Part shown: positions 8,952-18,559 of the stretch, piece by piece
Numbering within the stretch: position 1 is the first letter of the stretch
Layout of the letters: the number at the start of each line of letters is the position of its first letter
Assembly: GCF_002843605.1 (NCBI RefSeq)
Contig: NZ_CP025263.1
Span: 5,113,501 to 5,177,500, forward strand
DNA: 64,000 nucleotides
Direction of reading: 5' to 3'
From: Pseudomonas sp. S09G 359
GTDB taxonomy: Bacteria > Pseudomonadota > Gammaproteobacteria > Pseudomonadales > Pseudomonadaceae
Position numbers and translations under genes: made by a program
The notes under the pieces: generated by a model
The model's input: the letters and a program-made list of their open reading frames with translations, nothing else
Told to the model about the DNA's origin: nothing
Databases searched by the model: none

Positions 8952-9680
8952 ATGTCTGTGCATACCATGGAAACCCTGGCGCTGTTCGACAGCGCGCCCT
9001 ACCAAAATGCATTCAGCGCCCGGGTGATTGCCGTCAGCGAACACGGCATCGCCCTGGAGCACACGCTGTTCTATCCCACCGGCGGCGGCCAGCCGGGCGA
9101 CACCGGCCACTTCACCCTGGCCGACGGTACTCGGGTAGACGTGACTGGCACGGTGCGCGACGCGCTGTCGCGTTCGATCATCTGGCACCAGGTGGAACAC
9201 TGCCCTGAACAGTTAACCGCGGGGGTGCAACTGGAGGCCGGCATTGACTGGGCACGCCGCTACCAGCACATGAAAATGCACACCTGCCTGCACTTGCTGT
9301 GTTCGATCATCGACGCACCGGTAACCGGTTGCAGCATCAGCGCCGATAAAGGCCGGCTGGATTTCGACCTGCCGGAAATGACCCTGGACAAGGACACGCT
9401 CACCCGTGATCTCAACGCGCTGATCGCACAGGCCCACGAGGTAAAAACCTTGTCGATGCCCGCGTCGGAATACACCACCCTGCTGCAGATCACCCGCACC
9501 CAGGCGGTTGCGCCGCCGGTGATCCAAGGCTCGGTACGCGTGATTGAAATTGGCGGGATCGATATCCAGCCGTGCGGCGGCACCCATGTGCTGAACACCG
9601 AGGAGATCGGCCGGGTGTTTTGCGAGAAAATCGAGAAAAAGAGCAAGCATAACCGTCGGGTGATTTTGCGCTTCGCGTAA
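8952..9680 (+). CDS. AlaX-type alanyl-tRNA editing protein
   Basis: Stand-alone relative of the AlaRS editing domain, which removes wrong amino acids from tRNA. The 242 residues carry both zinc signatures: HTCLH (H110, H114) and CGGTH (C208, H212), plus the N-terminal YPTGGGQPGDTG loop. The ATG at 8952 has GGAGG at 8941-8945, inside the end of the acetyltransferase gene, so the two are coupled; an upstream TTG at 8946 is unlikely. As last gene of the sulfur run it may clear tRNA misacylated by serine or by an unusual amino acid made here. That role is inference. Confidence 0.88.
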   Translation: MSVHTMETLALFDSAPYQNAFSARVIAVSEHGIALEHTLFYPTGGGQPGDTGHFTLADGTRVDVTGTVRDALSRSIIWHQVEHCPEQLTAGVQLEAGIDWARRYQHMKMHTCLHLLCSIIDAPVTGCSISADKGRLDFDLPEMTLDKDTLTRDLNALIAQAHEVKTLSMPASEYTTLLQITRTQAVAPPVIQGSVRVIEIGGIDIQPCGGTHVLNTEEIGRVFCEKIEKKSKHNRRVILRFA

Positions 9681-9698
9681 GCGATTGATACTCACGCG

Positions 9699-9728
9699 GG
9701 CTAGTGTGGGGGTTACCCAACACTAGCC
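9699..9728. terminator. Hairpin between convergent genes (possible terminator)
   Basis: GGCTAGTGT (9699-9707) pairs perfectly with ACACTAGCC (9720-9728), with a further GGGT/ACCC inside. No T-run follows on either strand, so it may end transcription weakly or act as a boundary between the AlaX gene and the convergent coiled-coil gene. Confidence 0.45.
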
Positions 9729-9744
9729 AATCCGGTGTCGAGCT

Positions 9745-10695
9745 TTATTGTTTTTGCTTGCGGGCTTGCTTGGTCAAGGTATCGAGCTGCTGTTCAAGCT
9801 TTGAAGTGGTCTGCTCAAAGTTCTGCTCCATTTGCTCGATTTGAGCCTCAAGTTCATGGTTTTTGTGCTTGAGGTACTCAACGCTGCCGGGAGCCGGCGC
9901 GGTTGAATCATTGACGTGGGGCGAATTTTCACTTTGTGTGGGGGCCGTTGTTTCGGAAGCGCTGCGGTCTGAAGAAGCAGTCTTTGTGTCCGACTGCGCG
10001 GCGGGTGTCGAGTGTTGAGAAGTACCTTCGCCGAGTAGTTGAGCCAATTTATCCAATTTCTCCGTCAGCTTTTTCATCTCAGCATTGAATTGTTCGATTA
10101 ATTGATTGAACGCACTTTGAATCTTGGTGAGTTCAGTAGCCAATTTATCAAGCCCCTGAGGCTGGTTTTGCTCGGTTCCCGGAGTGTCCTGAGCCCCCTG
10201 GGTAGCCTGGGTAGCCTGGGTAGCCTGGGTGTGAGAGCCCTGTGTAGGAGGCGTTGGCGGCGATACAGACTGACCTTCAGCGCGGCGGCCCTGTGGCTTG
10301 GCATCCGGCGCCATGGGCGCCTCTTCAGTCTTGTTGCCTGGAGTGCTGAGCCGCGCAATAAAGCCGTCTATTTTCGTATTGAGCTCGTTGATCCTCATCG
10401 AAAACTTCTCGGACAACGCGCTGTATTTGGCGATGAGTTTTTGATTTTTCTGAGTCAGTTCTACTATCTCGCTCTTTGAGTCAGCGCCCTGAGAGTGCTG
10501 GTTGACGATGTTGCTGTGTCTTGAAAACTGACCACGCTGTTCGGGCCCTACTGGAGGGCGGGGTGGTGCTGAATTTGCCGAGGTATTGGGGTTGGCGTTT
10601 GCATCGGTGTTGCCGCCTGAACGAACAGGCTGCGGCGTTGGTGGATTTTCGTAGCCGTATCGGGGCGCATACGGTTGATTGTTGACACTCGTCAT
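9745..10695 (-). CDS. Hypothetical coiled-coil, Gln/Thr/Pro-rich protein
   Basis: A 316-residue protein I do not recognise. The N-terminus (about 1-75) is Asn/Pro/Gly-rich and disordered. Heptad-like helices follow at about 85-120, 185-225 and 275-312, separated by Thr/Ser/Pro/Gln-rich linkers. One linker holds ATQATQATQ, encoded by three exact 9-base units at 10201-10227. There is no signal peptide or membrane segment, and Lys/Gln are frequent at the end (KQARKQKQ). The ATG at 10695 is preceded by GGGAAAGG. Base composition is visibly richer in A/T than in the neighbours, so it may be acquired. A secreted or scaffold-type protein is possible, but nothing proves it. Confidence 0.7.
   Translation of the reverse strand: MTSVNNQPYAPRYGYENPPTPQPVRSGGNTDANANPNTSANSAPPRPPVGPEQRGQFSRHSNIVNQHSQGADSKSEIVELTQKNQKLIAKYSALSEKFSMRINELNTKIDGFIARLSTPGNKTEEAPMAPDAKPQGRRAEGQSVSPPTPPTQGSHTQATQATQATQGAQDTPGTEQNQPQGLDKLATELTKIQSAFNQLIEQFNAEMKKLTEKLDKLAQLLGEGTSQHSTPAAQSDTKTASSDRSASETTAPTQSENSPHVNDSTAPAPGSVEYLKHKNHELEAQIEQMEQNFEQTTSKLEQQLDTLTKQARKQKQ
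10201..10227. repeat. 9-base tandem repeat, three units
   Basis: GGTAGCCTG occurs three times in a row inside the coiled-coil gene. It keeps the frame (three residues per unit), so copy number can change without breaking the protein. Confidence 0.85.
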
Positions 10696-10837
10696 AAAAT
10701 ACCTTTCCCGTTTCTCGTTCGGATCGCATGTAAGGTTTGTCAGACGACCTGCCACTACAAGTCATCTGACACCTGATTGGCATGCGTGGGAAATCAGTTC
10801 CAAGGCTGCAAGAAATCCGAGTAGCTGAGGGTGTTTG

Positions 10838-12322
10838 TCAGACTACAAACATGTCCACAAAACGGTTAACGGGTGTGGCCTCAAGCCGCTCCTGATCCTT
10901 GCACAACGCAAATATCTCGGCGCTGTGCTGGGCGGTAAACCGCGTGGCCAGGTTGGCCTTGAACTTGTCTTCCAGCAACGGGATGCCGTCCACCCGGCGC
11001 CGACGATGGCCAATCGGGTATTCCACCGCCACCGGCTCGGTGCGGGTGCCGTCCTTGAAGAACACCTGCACCGCGTTGGCGATGGAGCGCTTGTCGGCTT
11101 CCAGGTATTCGCGGCTGTAGCGAGGGTCTTCGACAATCACCATTTTGTCGCGCAGCTGATCGATGATCGGGTGGGCGGCGTGGAATTCATCCTCGTAGTG
11201 CTCGGCCACCAGGTTGCCGAAAGCCAGGGGTACGGCAGTCATGTATTGCAGGCAATGATCGCGGTCGGCAGCGTTGGCCAGTTGGCCGACCTTGGAGATG
11301 ATGCGGATCGCCGACTCATGGGTAGTGATCACGATGCGCTCGATCTCATCCAGGCGGTGCTTCACCAGCGGGTGCAAGGTCACCGCCGCCTCGCAGGCGG
11401 TTTGCGCGTGAAACTCGGCGGGAAAGCTGATCTTGAACAGCACGTTTTCCATCACATAGGTGCCGTAGGGCTGTGACAGGCTGAACGCGCGTTTGTCTGC
11501 GGGCTTGAGGGCCAGGTCCTTGTTGGTGTGGCTGAACAGCACGTCATAAAAGCCCCATTGCGGCGCACTCAGCACACCGGGGATGCCCATCTCGCCACGC
11601 AGGGCGATGTCCGCCAGGCGTACGCCACGGCTCGACGCATCCCCCGCCGCCCAGGATTTGCGCGAGCCCGCGTTCGGCGCATGTCGATAGGTGCGCAAGG
11701 CCTGGCCATCGACAAACGCGTGAGACAGCGCCGCCAGCAACTGTTCGCGGTTGGCGCCCATCAGCTTGGCCGTGACCGCCGTGGAGGCGACTTTCACCAG
11801 CAGCACATGGTCGAGGCCGACACGGTTGAAGGAGTTTTCCAGGGCGATTACGCCCTGGATTTCATGGGCCATGATCATCGCTTCCAGCACTGCGCGCACG
11901 GTCAGCGGCGCATCGCCATTGGCCACGCGTTTTTGCGAAAGGTGATCGGCCACGGCGAGGATGCCGCCGAGGTTATCCGAGGGGTGGCCCCATTCAGCGG
12001 CGAGCCAGGTGTCGTTGTAGTCGAGCCAGCGCACGATACAGCCGATGTCCCAGGCGGCCTTGACCGGGTCCAACCGGAAGGAGGTGCCCGGCACGCGCGC
12101 ACCGAACGGCACCACCGTGCCCTCCACCAGCGGCCCCAGGTGCTTGGTGCACTCGGGGAAACGCAGGGCCAGCAAACCGCAACCGAGGGTGTCCATCAGG
12201 CAGTTGCGCGCGGTGTCCAATGCGGCCTGGGAATCGATGCGGTAATTAAGGACGTAGTCGGCGATGTCCTGCAAAACCTGGTCGTATTCGGGGCGGTTGT
12301 TCTGGTCGACGTTGGCGCTCAT
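10838..12322 (-). CDS. prpD: 2-methylcitrate dehydratase
   Basis: MmgE/PrpD family enzyme of the methylcitrate cycle that dehydrates 2-methylcitrate. The 494 residues match the usual length, and stretches such as [20 protein letters not shown] and [14 protein letters not shown] are characteristic. The ATG at 12322 follows GGAGTAACTGCC. It is the last gene of the leftward prp operon, separated from prpF by about 195 bases with a REPIN. Since acnD and prpF together can do the same overall step, prpD provides a second route, as in other pseudomonads. Confidence 0.95.
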   Translation of the reverse strand: MSANVDQNNRPEYDQVLQDIADYVLNYRIDSQAALDTARNCLMDTLGCGLLALRFPECTKHLGPLVEGTVVPFGARVPGTSFRLDPVKAAWDIGCIVRWLDYNDTWLAAEWGHPSDNLGGILAVADHLSQKRVANGDAPLTVRAVLEAMIMAHEIQGVIALENSFNRVGLDHVLLVKVASTAVTAKLMGANREQLLAALSHAFVDGQALRTYRHAPNAGSRKSWAAGDASSRGVRLADIALRGEMGIPGVLSAPQWGFYDVLFSHTNKDLALKPADKRAFSLSQPYGTYVMENVLFKISFPAEFHAQTACEAAVTLHPLVKHRLDEIERIVITTHESAIRIISKVGQLANAADRDHCLQYMTAVPLAFGNLVAEHYEDEFHAAHPIIDQLRDKMVIVEDPRYSREYLEADKRSIANAVQVFFKDGTRTEPVAVEYPIGHRRRRVDGIPLLEDKFKANLATRFTAQHSAEIFALCKDQERLEATPVNRFVDMFVV

Positions 12323-12411
12323 GGCAGTTACTCCTAAAAGGTTGGGTTAGTCCTCAGAATCACGGTTGCTGGAAGCAGATCTTGAGTGTCTGCCTTGGAA
12401 TAAAGATCACC

Positions 12412-12499
12412 TGTGGGAGCGGGCTGGCTCGCGAAGGCGGTGTATCAGGTACTGAAATGTCACTGACCCACCGCATTCGCGAGCAAGCCCGCTCCCACA
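12412..12499. repeat. REPIN
   Basis: TGTGGGAGCGGGCTGGCTCGCGA and the inverted CGCGAGCAAGCCCGCTCCCACA lie in the prpF-prpD gap. Inside an operon such a pair could change mRNA stability or limit prpD expression. Confidence 0.9.
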
Positions 12500-12517
12500 T
12501 TGGTGCGGAGTTGAACC

Positions 12518-13708
12518 TTAGAAAGCGTCGCCCGGGATGCGCACGAAGCCTTCCATCAACACCCGCGCACTGCGGCTCATGATGGCTTTTTTCACCACCC
12601 ATTCGCCGTTGACCTGGGTGGCTTCGGCGCCGACACGCAAGGTCCCGGAGGGATGCCCGAACCGCACGGCGTTACGCTCCACACCACCGGCCGCGAGATT
12701 GACCAGAGTTCCGGAAATCGCCGCCGCCGTGCCGATCGCCACCGCCGCCGTGCCCATCATCGCGTGGTGCAGCTTGCCCATGGACAGCGCGCGCACCAGC
12801 AGGTCGACGTCGGCAGCCTTGATCGCCTTGCCGCTGGACGCCACGTAATCCGCGGGCTTGGCCACAAACGCGACCTTCGGTGTGTGCTGACGCTGGGCGG
12901 CCTCGTCCAGGTGCTTGATCAGGCCCATGCGCAACGCGCCATACGCCCGTACGGTTTCGAACATGGCCAGGGCTTTCGGGTCGCTGTTGATCGCGCCTTG
13001 CAGCTCGGTGCCGGTGTAGCCGAGGTCTTCGGCGTTGATAAAAATCGTCGGGATGCCCGCGTTGATCAGCGTGGCCTTGAAGGTGCCGACGCCGGGCAAT
13101 TCCAGGTCGTCGACCAGATTGCCGGTGGGAAACATCGACCCGCCGCCGCCCTCTTCTTCCGCCGCTGGGTCGATGAATACCAGCTGCACTTCGGCGGCCG
13201 GAAAGGTCACGCCGTCGAGTTCGAAGTCACCGGTTTCCTGCACCGCCCCATCGGTGATCGGCACGTGGGCGATGATGGTCTTGCCGATATTGGCCTGCCA
13301 GACCCGCACCACAGCCACGCCGTTGTGGGGTATGCGGGCCGGGTCGACCAGCCCTGCGCTGACGGCGAACGAACCCACCGCCGCCGACAGGTTGCCGCAA
13401 TTGCCGCTCCAGTCCACAAAGGGCTTGTCGATGGAAACCTGGCCAAACAAGTAGTCCACGTCGTGATCGGCGCGGGTGCTTTTGGCGAGAATCACGCTTT
13501 TGCTGGTGCTCGACGTCGCGCCGCCCATGCCGTCGATCTGTTTGTCATAGGGGTCGGGGCTGCCGATCACCCGCAGCAACAGGGCATCGCGTGCGGCGCC
13601 CGGGACCTGCGCCGCAGCGGGCAGGTCCTGGAGGCTGAAAAAGACGCCCTTGCTGGTGCCGCCACGCATGTAAGTGGCGGCGATCTTGATTTGCGGTGCG
13701 TGTGCCAT
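12518..13708 (-). CDS. prpF: 2-methylaconitate cis-trans isomerase
   Basis: AcnD-accessory protein that isomerises the 2-methylaconitate isomer made by AcnD. The 396 residues begin MAHAPQIKIAATYMRGGTS, the family start; the ATG at 13708 has AGAGGA upstream. The fold is of diaminopimelate-epimerase type, and the glycine-rich GNCGNLSAAVG region holds the family cysteine. It starts 11 bases after acnD, so the two are co-translated. Confidence 0.94.
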   Translation of the reverse strand: MAHAPQIKIAATYMRGGTSKGVFFSLQDLPAAAQVPGAARDALLLRVIGSPDPYDKQIDGMGGATSSTSKSVILAKSTRADHDVDYLFGQVSIDKPFVDWSGNCGNLSAAVGSFAVSAGLVDPARIPHNGVAVVRVWQANIGKTIIAHVPITDGAVQETGDFELDGVTFPAAEVQLVFIDPAAEEEGGGGSMFPTGNLVDDLELPGVGTFKATLINAGIPTIFINAEDLGYTGTELQGAINSDPKALAMFETVRAYGALRMGLIKHLDEAAQRQHTPKVAFVAKPADYVASSGKAIKAADVDLLVRALSMGKLHHAMMGTAAVAIGTAAAISGTLVNLAAGGVERNAVRFGHPSGTLRVGAEATQVNGEWVVKKAIMSRSARVLMEGFVRIPGDAF

Positions 13709-13719
13709 GGTTGTCCTCT

Positions 13720-16314
13720 TCAAGCGGTCGCCGCCGATTCCAGGAAGTCCTGGGCAAAACGTTGCAACACGCCGCCCGCCTCGTAGATCGACACTTCTTC
13801 GGCAGTGTCGAGGCGGCAGGTCACCGGCACTTCGACACGTTCGCCATTCTTGCGGTTGATCACCAGGGTCAACTGCGCACGCGGGGTGCGTTCGCCGACC
13901 ACGTCATAGGTTTCGCTGCCGTCGATCTGCAAGGTGTGGCGATCGGTGCCGGGCAAAAACTCCAGGGGCAACACGCCCATGCCCACCAGGTTGGTGCGGT
14001 GGATGCGCTCGAAACCTTCGGCGGCAATCGCTTCCACACCGGCCAGGCGCACGCCCTTGGCCGCCCAGTCGCGGGAGGAACCCTGGCCGTAGTCGGCGCC
14101 GGCGATGATGATCAACGGCTGCTTGCGTTCCATGTAGGTTTCGATGGCTTCCCACATCCGCGTGACCTGGCCTTCCGGCTCGATCCGCGCCAGGGAACCC
14201 TGCTTGACCTTGCCGTTTTCCAGCACCATTTCGTTGAACAGTTTCGGGTTGGCGAAAGTGGCGCGTTGCGCGGTCAAGTGGTCACCCCGGTGAGTCGCGT
14301 AGGAGTTGAAGTCGACTTCCGGCAGGCCCATTTTCGCCAGGTATTCGCCGGCGGCGCTGTCGAGCATGATCGCGTTGGACGGCGACAGGTGGTCAGTGGT
14401 GATGTTGTCCGGCAGCACCGCCAGCGGGCGCATGCCCTTGAGCGGCCGCGCACCGGCCAGCGCGCCTTCCCAGTACGGCGGGCGGCGGATGTAGGTGCTT
14501 TGCGGGCGCCAGTCATACAGCGGAGTAACCTTGGGGCCGGTGTCTTCGTGAATCGCGAACATCGGGATATACACCGCACGGAACTGCTCCGGTTTCACCG
14601 AGGCCTTGACCACGGCGTCGATCTCTTCGTCGCTCGGCCAGATGTCTTGCAGGCGGATTTCCTTGCCGTTGGCGTCGAGGCCCAGCACGTCCTTTTCGAT
14701 GTCGAAACGGATGGTGCCGGCAATCGCGTAGGCCACTATCAACGGCGGCGAGGCCAGGAACGCTTGCTTGGCGTACGGGTGAATACGCCCGTCGAAGTTG
14801 CGGTTGCCCGAGAGCACGGCGGTGGCGTACAGGTCGCGGTCGATGATTTCCTGTTGGATCACCGGGTCGAGCGCGCCGGACATGCCGTTGCAGGTGGTGC
14901 AGGCAAATGCCACCACGCCGAAGCCGAGTTTTTCCAGCTCATGGCCCAGGCCCGCTTCTTCGAGGTACATGGCCACGGTTTTCGAACCCGGTGCCAGGGA
15001 CGACTTGACCCACGGCTTGCGCGTCAACCCGAGCTTGTTGGCGTTACGCGCCAGCAGGCCAGCGGCGATCACGTTGCGCGGGTTGCTGGTATTGGTGCAA
15101 CTGGTGATGGCGGCGATGATCACCGCGCCGTCGGGCATTTGCCCCGGCACGTCGTCCCACTGGCCGCTGATGCCCTTGGACGCCAGGTCGCTGGTCGCCA
15201 CGCGGGCATGCGGGTTGCTCGGGCCGGCCATGTTGCGCACGACGCTGGACAGGTCGAAGGTGAGGCCGCGCTCATATTGCGCGCCTTTGAGGTCATCGGC
15301 CCACAGGCCGGTATGGCGGGCGTATTGCTCCACCAAGGCGACTTGCTCGTCTTCGCGGCCAGTGAGTTTCAGGTAGGCGATGGTCTGCTGGTCGATGTAG
15401 AACATCGCCGCCGTGGCGCCGTATTCCGGGGCCATGTTGGAGATGGTCGCGCGGTCGCCCAGGGTCAGGGCCGAGGCCCCCTCGCCGAAGAACTCCAACC
15501 AGGCGCCAACCACTTTCTGTTTACGCAGGAATTCGGTCAGCGCCAGCACCATGTCGGTGGCAGTGATGCCCGGCAGCAATTTACCCGTCAGCTCCACGCC
15601 GACGCTTTCCGGCAGGCGCATCCACGACGCACGGCCGAGCATCACGCTCTCGGCTTCGAGGCCGCCGACGCCGATAGCGATCACGCCCAGGGCATCCACG
15701 TGCGGCGTGTGGCTGTCGGTGCCGACGCAGGTATCGGGGAAGGCCACACCATCACGCACCTGGATCACCGGGGACATTTTCTCCAGGTTGATCTGGTGCA
15801 TGATGCCGTTGCCCGGCGGGATCACGTCGACGTTCTTGAAGGCCTTTTTGGTCCACTCGATAAAGTGGAAACGGTCTTCGTTGCGACGGTCTTCGATGGC
15901 GCGGTTTTTCTCGAATGCCTGCGGGTCGAAACCACCGGCTTCGACGGCCAGGGAATGGTCGACGATCAATTGGGTCGGCACCACCGGGTTGACCTGCGCC
16001 GGGTCGCCGCCTTGCAGGGCGATAGCGTCGCGCAGGCCGGCGAGGTCGACCAGGGCGGTCTGGCCGAGGATGTCGTGGCACACCACGCGCGCCGGGAACC
16101 AAGGAAAGTCGAGGTCGCGTTTGCGTTCGATCAACTGGCTCAGGGAGGCGTTGAGGGTGGCCGGGTCGCAACGGCGCACCAGGTTTTCGGCGAGCACGCG
16201 GGAGGTGTAGGGCAACGTGGCGTAGGCGCCGGGGGTGATGGCTTCGACAGCCGCGCGGGCGTCGAAGTAATCCAGGCGGCTGCCGGGGAGCGGTTTGCGG
16301 AATTCAGTGTTCAT
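13720..16314 (-). CDS. acnD: Fe/S-dependent 2-methylisocitrate dehydratase
   Basis: Aconitase-like enzyme of 864 residues that dehydrates 2-methylcitrate to 2-methylaconitate. It has 4Fe-4S ligand motifs AITSCTNTSNP and FACTTCNGMSG, and the C-terminal swivel domain with GSSRDWAAKG. The start ATG at 16314 (MNTEFRKPLPGSRLDYFDAR) fits the family; the longer open frame only translates a REP sequence. It lies between prpC and prpF. The opposite strand carries a 908-residue open frame, a shadow caused by high GC. Confidence 0.95.
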   Translation of the reverse strand: MNTEFRKPLPGSRLDYFDARAAVEAITPGAYATLPYTSRVLAENLVRRCDPATLNASLSQLIERKRDLDFPWFPARVVCHDILGQTALVDLAGLRDAIALQGGDPAQVNPVVPTQLIVDHSLAVEAGGFDPQAFEKNRAIEDRRNEDRFHFIEWTKKAFKNVDVIPPGNGIMHQINLEKMSPVIQVRDGVAFPDTCVGTDSHTPHVDALGVIAIGVGGLEAESVMLGRASWMRLPESVGVELTGKLLPGITATDMVLALTEFLRKQKVVGAWLEFFGEGASALTLGDRATISNMAPEYGATAAMFYIDQQTIAYLKLTGREDEQVALVEQYARHTGLWADDLKGAQYERGLTFDLSSVVRNMAGPSNPHARVATSDLASKGISGQWDDVPGQMPDGAVIIAAITSCTNTSNPRNVIAAGLLARNANKLGLTRKPWVKSSLAPGSKTVAMYLEEAGLGHELEKLGFGVVAFACTTCNGMSGALDPVIQQEIIDRDLYATAVLSGNRNFDGRIHPYAKQAFLASPPLIVAYAIAGTIRFDIEKDVLGLDANGKEIRLQDIWPSDEEIDAVVKASVKPEQFRAVYIPMFAIHEDTGPKVTPLYDWRPQSTYIRRPPYWEGALAGARPLKGMRPLAVLPDNITTDHLSPSNAIMLDSAAGEYLAKMGLPEVDFNSYATHRGDHLTAQRATFANPKLFNEMVLENGKVKQGSLARIEPEGQVTRMWEAIETYMERKQPLIIIAGADYGQGSSRDWAAKGVRLAGVEAIAAEGFERIHRTNLVGMGVLPLEFLPGTDRHTLQIDGSETYDVVGERTPRAQLTLVINRKNGERVEVPVTCRLDTAEEVSIYEAGGVLQRFAQDFLESAATA

Positions 16315-16366
16315 CGTCAGGACTCGGTCACGGTAGTTACAAAAGGAGAAGACTGCGACGGGCCAG

Positions 16367-16455
16367 TGTGGGAGCGGGCTTGCTCGCGAATGCGGTTTGT
16401 CAATCAACACATCTGTTACTGATACACCGCTTTCGCGAGCAAGCCCGCTCCCACA
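16367..16455. repeat. REPIN
   Basis: GTGGGAGCGGGCTTGCTCGCGA and its inverted partner lie in the prpC-acnD gap, directly upstream of acnD. Together with the prpF-prpD copy, the operon has two internal REPINs. Confidence 0.9.
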
Positions 16456-16495
16456 TTTGATTCGATTACCAAACCCGGATCGTCGGTCTCCTCAT

Positions 16496-17623
16496 TCAGC
16501 GACGTTCGATTGGCACGAACTTGCGCTGCTCAACGCCGGTGTACTCGGCGCTTGGACGGATGATGCGGTTGTTGGCACGTTGTTCGAACACGTGCGCGGC
16601 CCAGCCAGTCAGGCGCGAGCACACGAAAATAGGCGTGAACAGCTTTGTCGGGATGCCCATGAAGTGGTACGCCGAGGCATGGTAGAAGTCGGCGTTGGGG
16701 AACAGCTTCTTCTGTTCCCACATGGTCTTGTCGATGGCTTCCGAGACCGGGAACAGCACCTTGTCGCCCACTTCGTCAGCGAGTTTTTTCGACCAACCCT
16801 TGATCACTTCATTGCGCGGGTCGCTGTCTTTGTAGATCGCATGGCCGAAGCCCATGATCTTGTCCTTGCGCGCCAGCATGCCGAGGGTGCCTTCCACCGC
16901 TTCTTCAGCGGACGAGAAGCGCTCGATCATTTCCATTGCGGCTTCGTTGGCACCGCCGTGCAGTGGGCCGCGCAACGAGCCGATGGCGGCGGTGACGCAG
17001 GAATACAGGTCGGACAAGGTCGACGCGCAGACACGGGCGGTGAACGTCGACGCGTTGAATTCGTGCTCGGCATAGAGAATCAGCGACACGTTCATGACCT
17101 TCTCGTGCAACTCGCTGGGCTTCTTACCGTGCAGCAGATGCAGGAAGTGGCCGCCGATGGTCGGCTCGTCGGTCACGCAGTCGATGCGTTTGCCGTCGTG
17201 GCTGAAGCGGTACCAGTAGCACATGATCGCCGGGAAGGCGGCGAGCAGGCGGTCGGTGACATCGCGTTGCACGCTGAAGTCTTTCTCGGGCTCGATATTG
17301 CCCAGGAACGAACAACCGGTACGCATCACGTCCATCGGGTGGGCGTCGGCGGGGATGCGTTCCAGCACTTCTTTCAGGGCCTGGGGCAGGTCGCGCAGTT
17401 GGCTGAGCTTTTTGCTGTAGTCAGCCAATTCGGTTTTGGTTGGCAGTTCGCCGTACAACAGCAGGTAGGCAACTTCTTCAAACTGCGCGTCGGCAGCCAG
17501 TTCGCGCACGTCGTAGCCACGGTAGGTCAAGCCGGCACCGGCCTGGCCGACGGTGGACAGCGCGGTCTGCCCGGCCACCTGGCCACGCAGGCCGGCGCCA
17601 CTCAATACTTTTGCTTCAGCCAT
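16496..17623 (-). CDS. prpC: 2-methylcitrate synthase
   Basis: Condenses propionyl-CoA with oxaloacetate. The 375 residues show citrate-synthase motifs: RGPLHGGANEAAM with an active-site His, and MGFGHAIYKDSDPRN with the second His and Asp region. The N-terminus MAEAKVLSGAGLRGQVAGQT is typical of PrpC. The ATG at 17623 follows GGAG. It is the second enzyme gene of the operon, 42 bases after prpB. Confidence 0.95.
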   Translation of the reverse strand: MAEAKVLSGAGLRGQVAGQTALSTVGQAGAGLTYRGYDVRELAADAQFEEVAYLLLYGELPTKTELADYSKKLSQLRDLPQALKEVLERIPADAHPMDVMRTGCSFLGNIEPEKDFSVQRDVTDRLLAAFPAIMCYWYRFSHDGKRIDCVTDEPTIGGHFLHLLHGKKPSELHEKVMNVSLILYAEHEFNASTFTARVCASTLSDLYSCVTAAIGSLRGPLHGGANEAAMEMIERFSSAEEAVEGTLGMLARKDKIMGFGHAIYKDSDPRNEVIKGWSKKLADEVGDKVLFPVSEAIDKTMWEQKKLFPNADFYHASAYHFMGIPTKLFTPIFVCSRLTGWAAHVFEQRANNRIIRPSAEYTGVEQRKFVPIERR

Positions 17624-17665
17624 GTTCGTTCTCCAATTTTGTAGTTATTCAGGGAGCCGTGGTGA

Positions 17666-18559
17666 TTACTTCTTCGCGGCGAACAGCGCGTCGAGCTTCT
17701 GCTCGAAGGTGTGGTAGTCGATGCGATCGTAAAGCTCCATGCGGGTTTGCATGGTGTCGATCACGTTCTGTTGGGTGCCGTCGCGACGGATCGCGGTGTA
17801 AACGTTCTCGGCGGCCTTGTTCATCGCGCGGAAGGCCGAGAGCGGGTACAACACCAGGGAAACATCGGCAGATTTCAACTGTTCGGTGGTGTACAGTGGG
17901 GTCGAACCGAACTCGGTGATATTGGCCAGGATCGGCGCCTTCACCCGGGCGGCGAACAGCTTGTACATCTCCAGTTCAGTGATGGCTTCGGGGAACACCA
18001 TGTCGGCGCCGGCCTCGATGCAGGCGGCGGCGCGCTCCAGGGCGGACTCCAGGCCTTCGACGGCCAGGGCATCGGTACGCGCCATGATCACGAAGCTGTC
18101 ATCGGTGCGCGCGTCCACGGCGGCCTTGATGCGGTCGACCATTTCCTGCTGGGACACGATTTCTTTGTTCGGGCGATGACCGCAGCGCTTGGCGCCAACC
18201 TGGTCTTCGATATGGATGGCGGCGGCGCCGAACTTGATCATCGACTTGACGGTACGCGCCACGTTGAACGCCGACGAGCCGAAACCGGTATCCACGTCCA
18301 CCAGCAGCGGCAGGTCGCACACGTCGGTGATGCGGCGCACGTCGGTGAGCACGTCATCCAGGCCGGTAATCCCTAAGTCCGGCACGCCCAGGGAGCCGGC
18401 AGCCACACCGCCACCCGACAGGTAGATCGCCTTGAAGCCGGCGCGCTTGGCCAGCAGGGCGTGGTTGGCGTTGATCGCGCCCACCACCTGCAACGGCTGT
18501 TCGCTGGCGACGGCGTCACGGAAACGCTGGCCGGGTGTGCTCTTATTATTGGAACTCAT
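17666..18559 (-). CDS. prpB: 2-methylisocitrate lyase
   Basis: Cleaves 2-methylisocitrate into pyruvate and succinate, closing the methylcitrate cycle. The 297 residues carry the isocitrate-lyase-family signature KRCGHRPNK with the catalytic cysteine, and the metal-binding DVDTGFG. The ATG at 18559 is preceded by AGAGGTGAG and overlaps the regulator stop as ATGA, so it is translationally coupled to the regulator. Confidence 0.95.
   Translation of the reverse strand: MSSNNKSTPGQRFRDAVASEQPLQVVGAINANHALLAKRAGFKAIYLSGGGVAAGSLGVPDLGITGLDDVLTDVRRITDVCDLPLLVDVDTGFGSSAFNVARTVKSMIKFGAAAIHIEDQVGAKRCGHRPNKEIVSQQEMVDRIKAAVDARTDDSFVIMARTDALAVEGLESALERAAACIEAGADMVFPEAITELEMYKLFAARVKAPILANITEFGSTPLYTTEQLKSADVSLVLYPLSAFRAMNKAAENVYTAIRRDGTQQNVIDTMQTRMELYDRIDYHTFEQKLDALFAAKK

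Noticed and set aside
13696..16422. 908-residue open frame opposite acnD
   Set aside because: Shadow of acnD, which has both Fe-S motifs and a proper start; the shadow has no recognisable domain.
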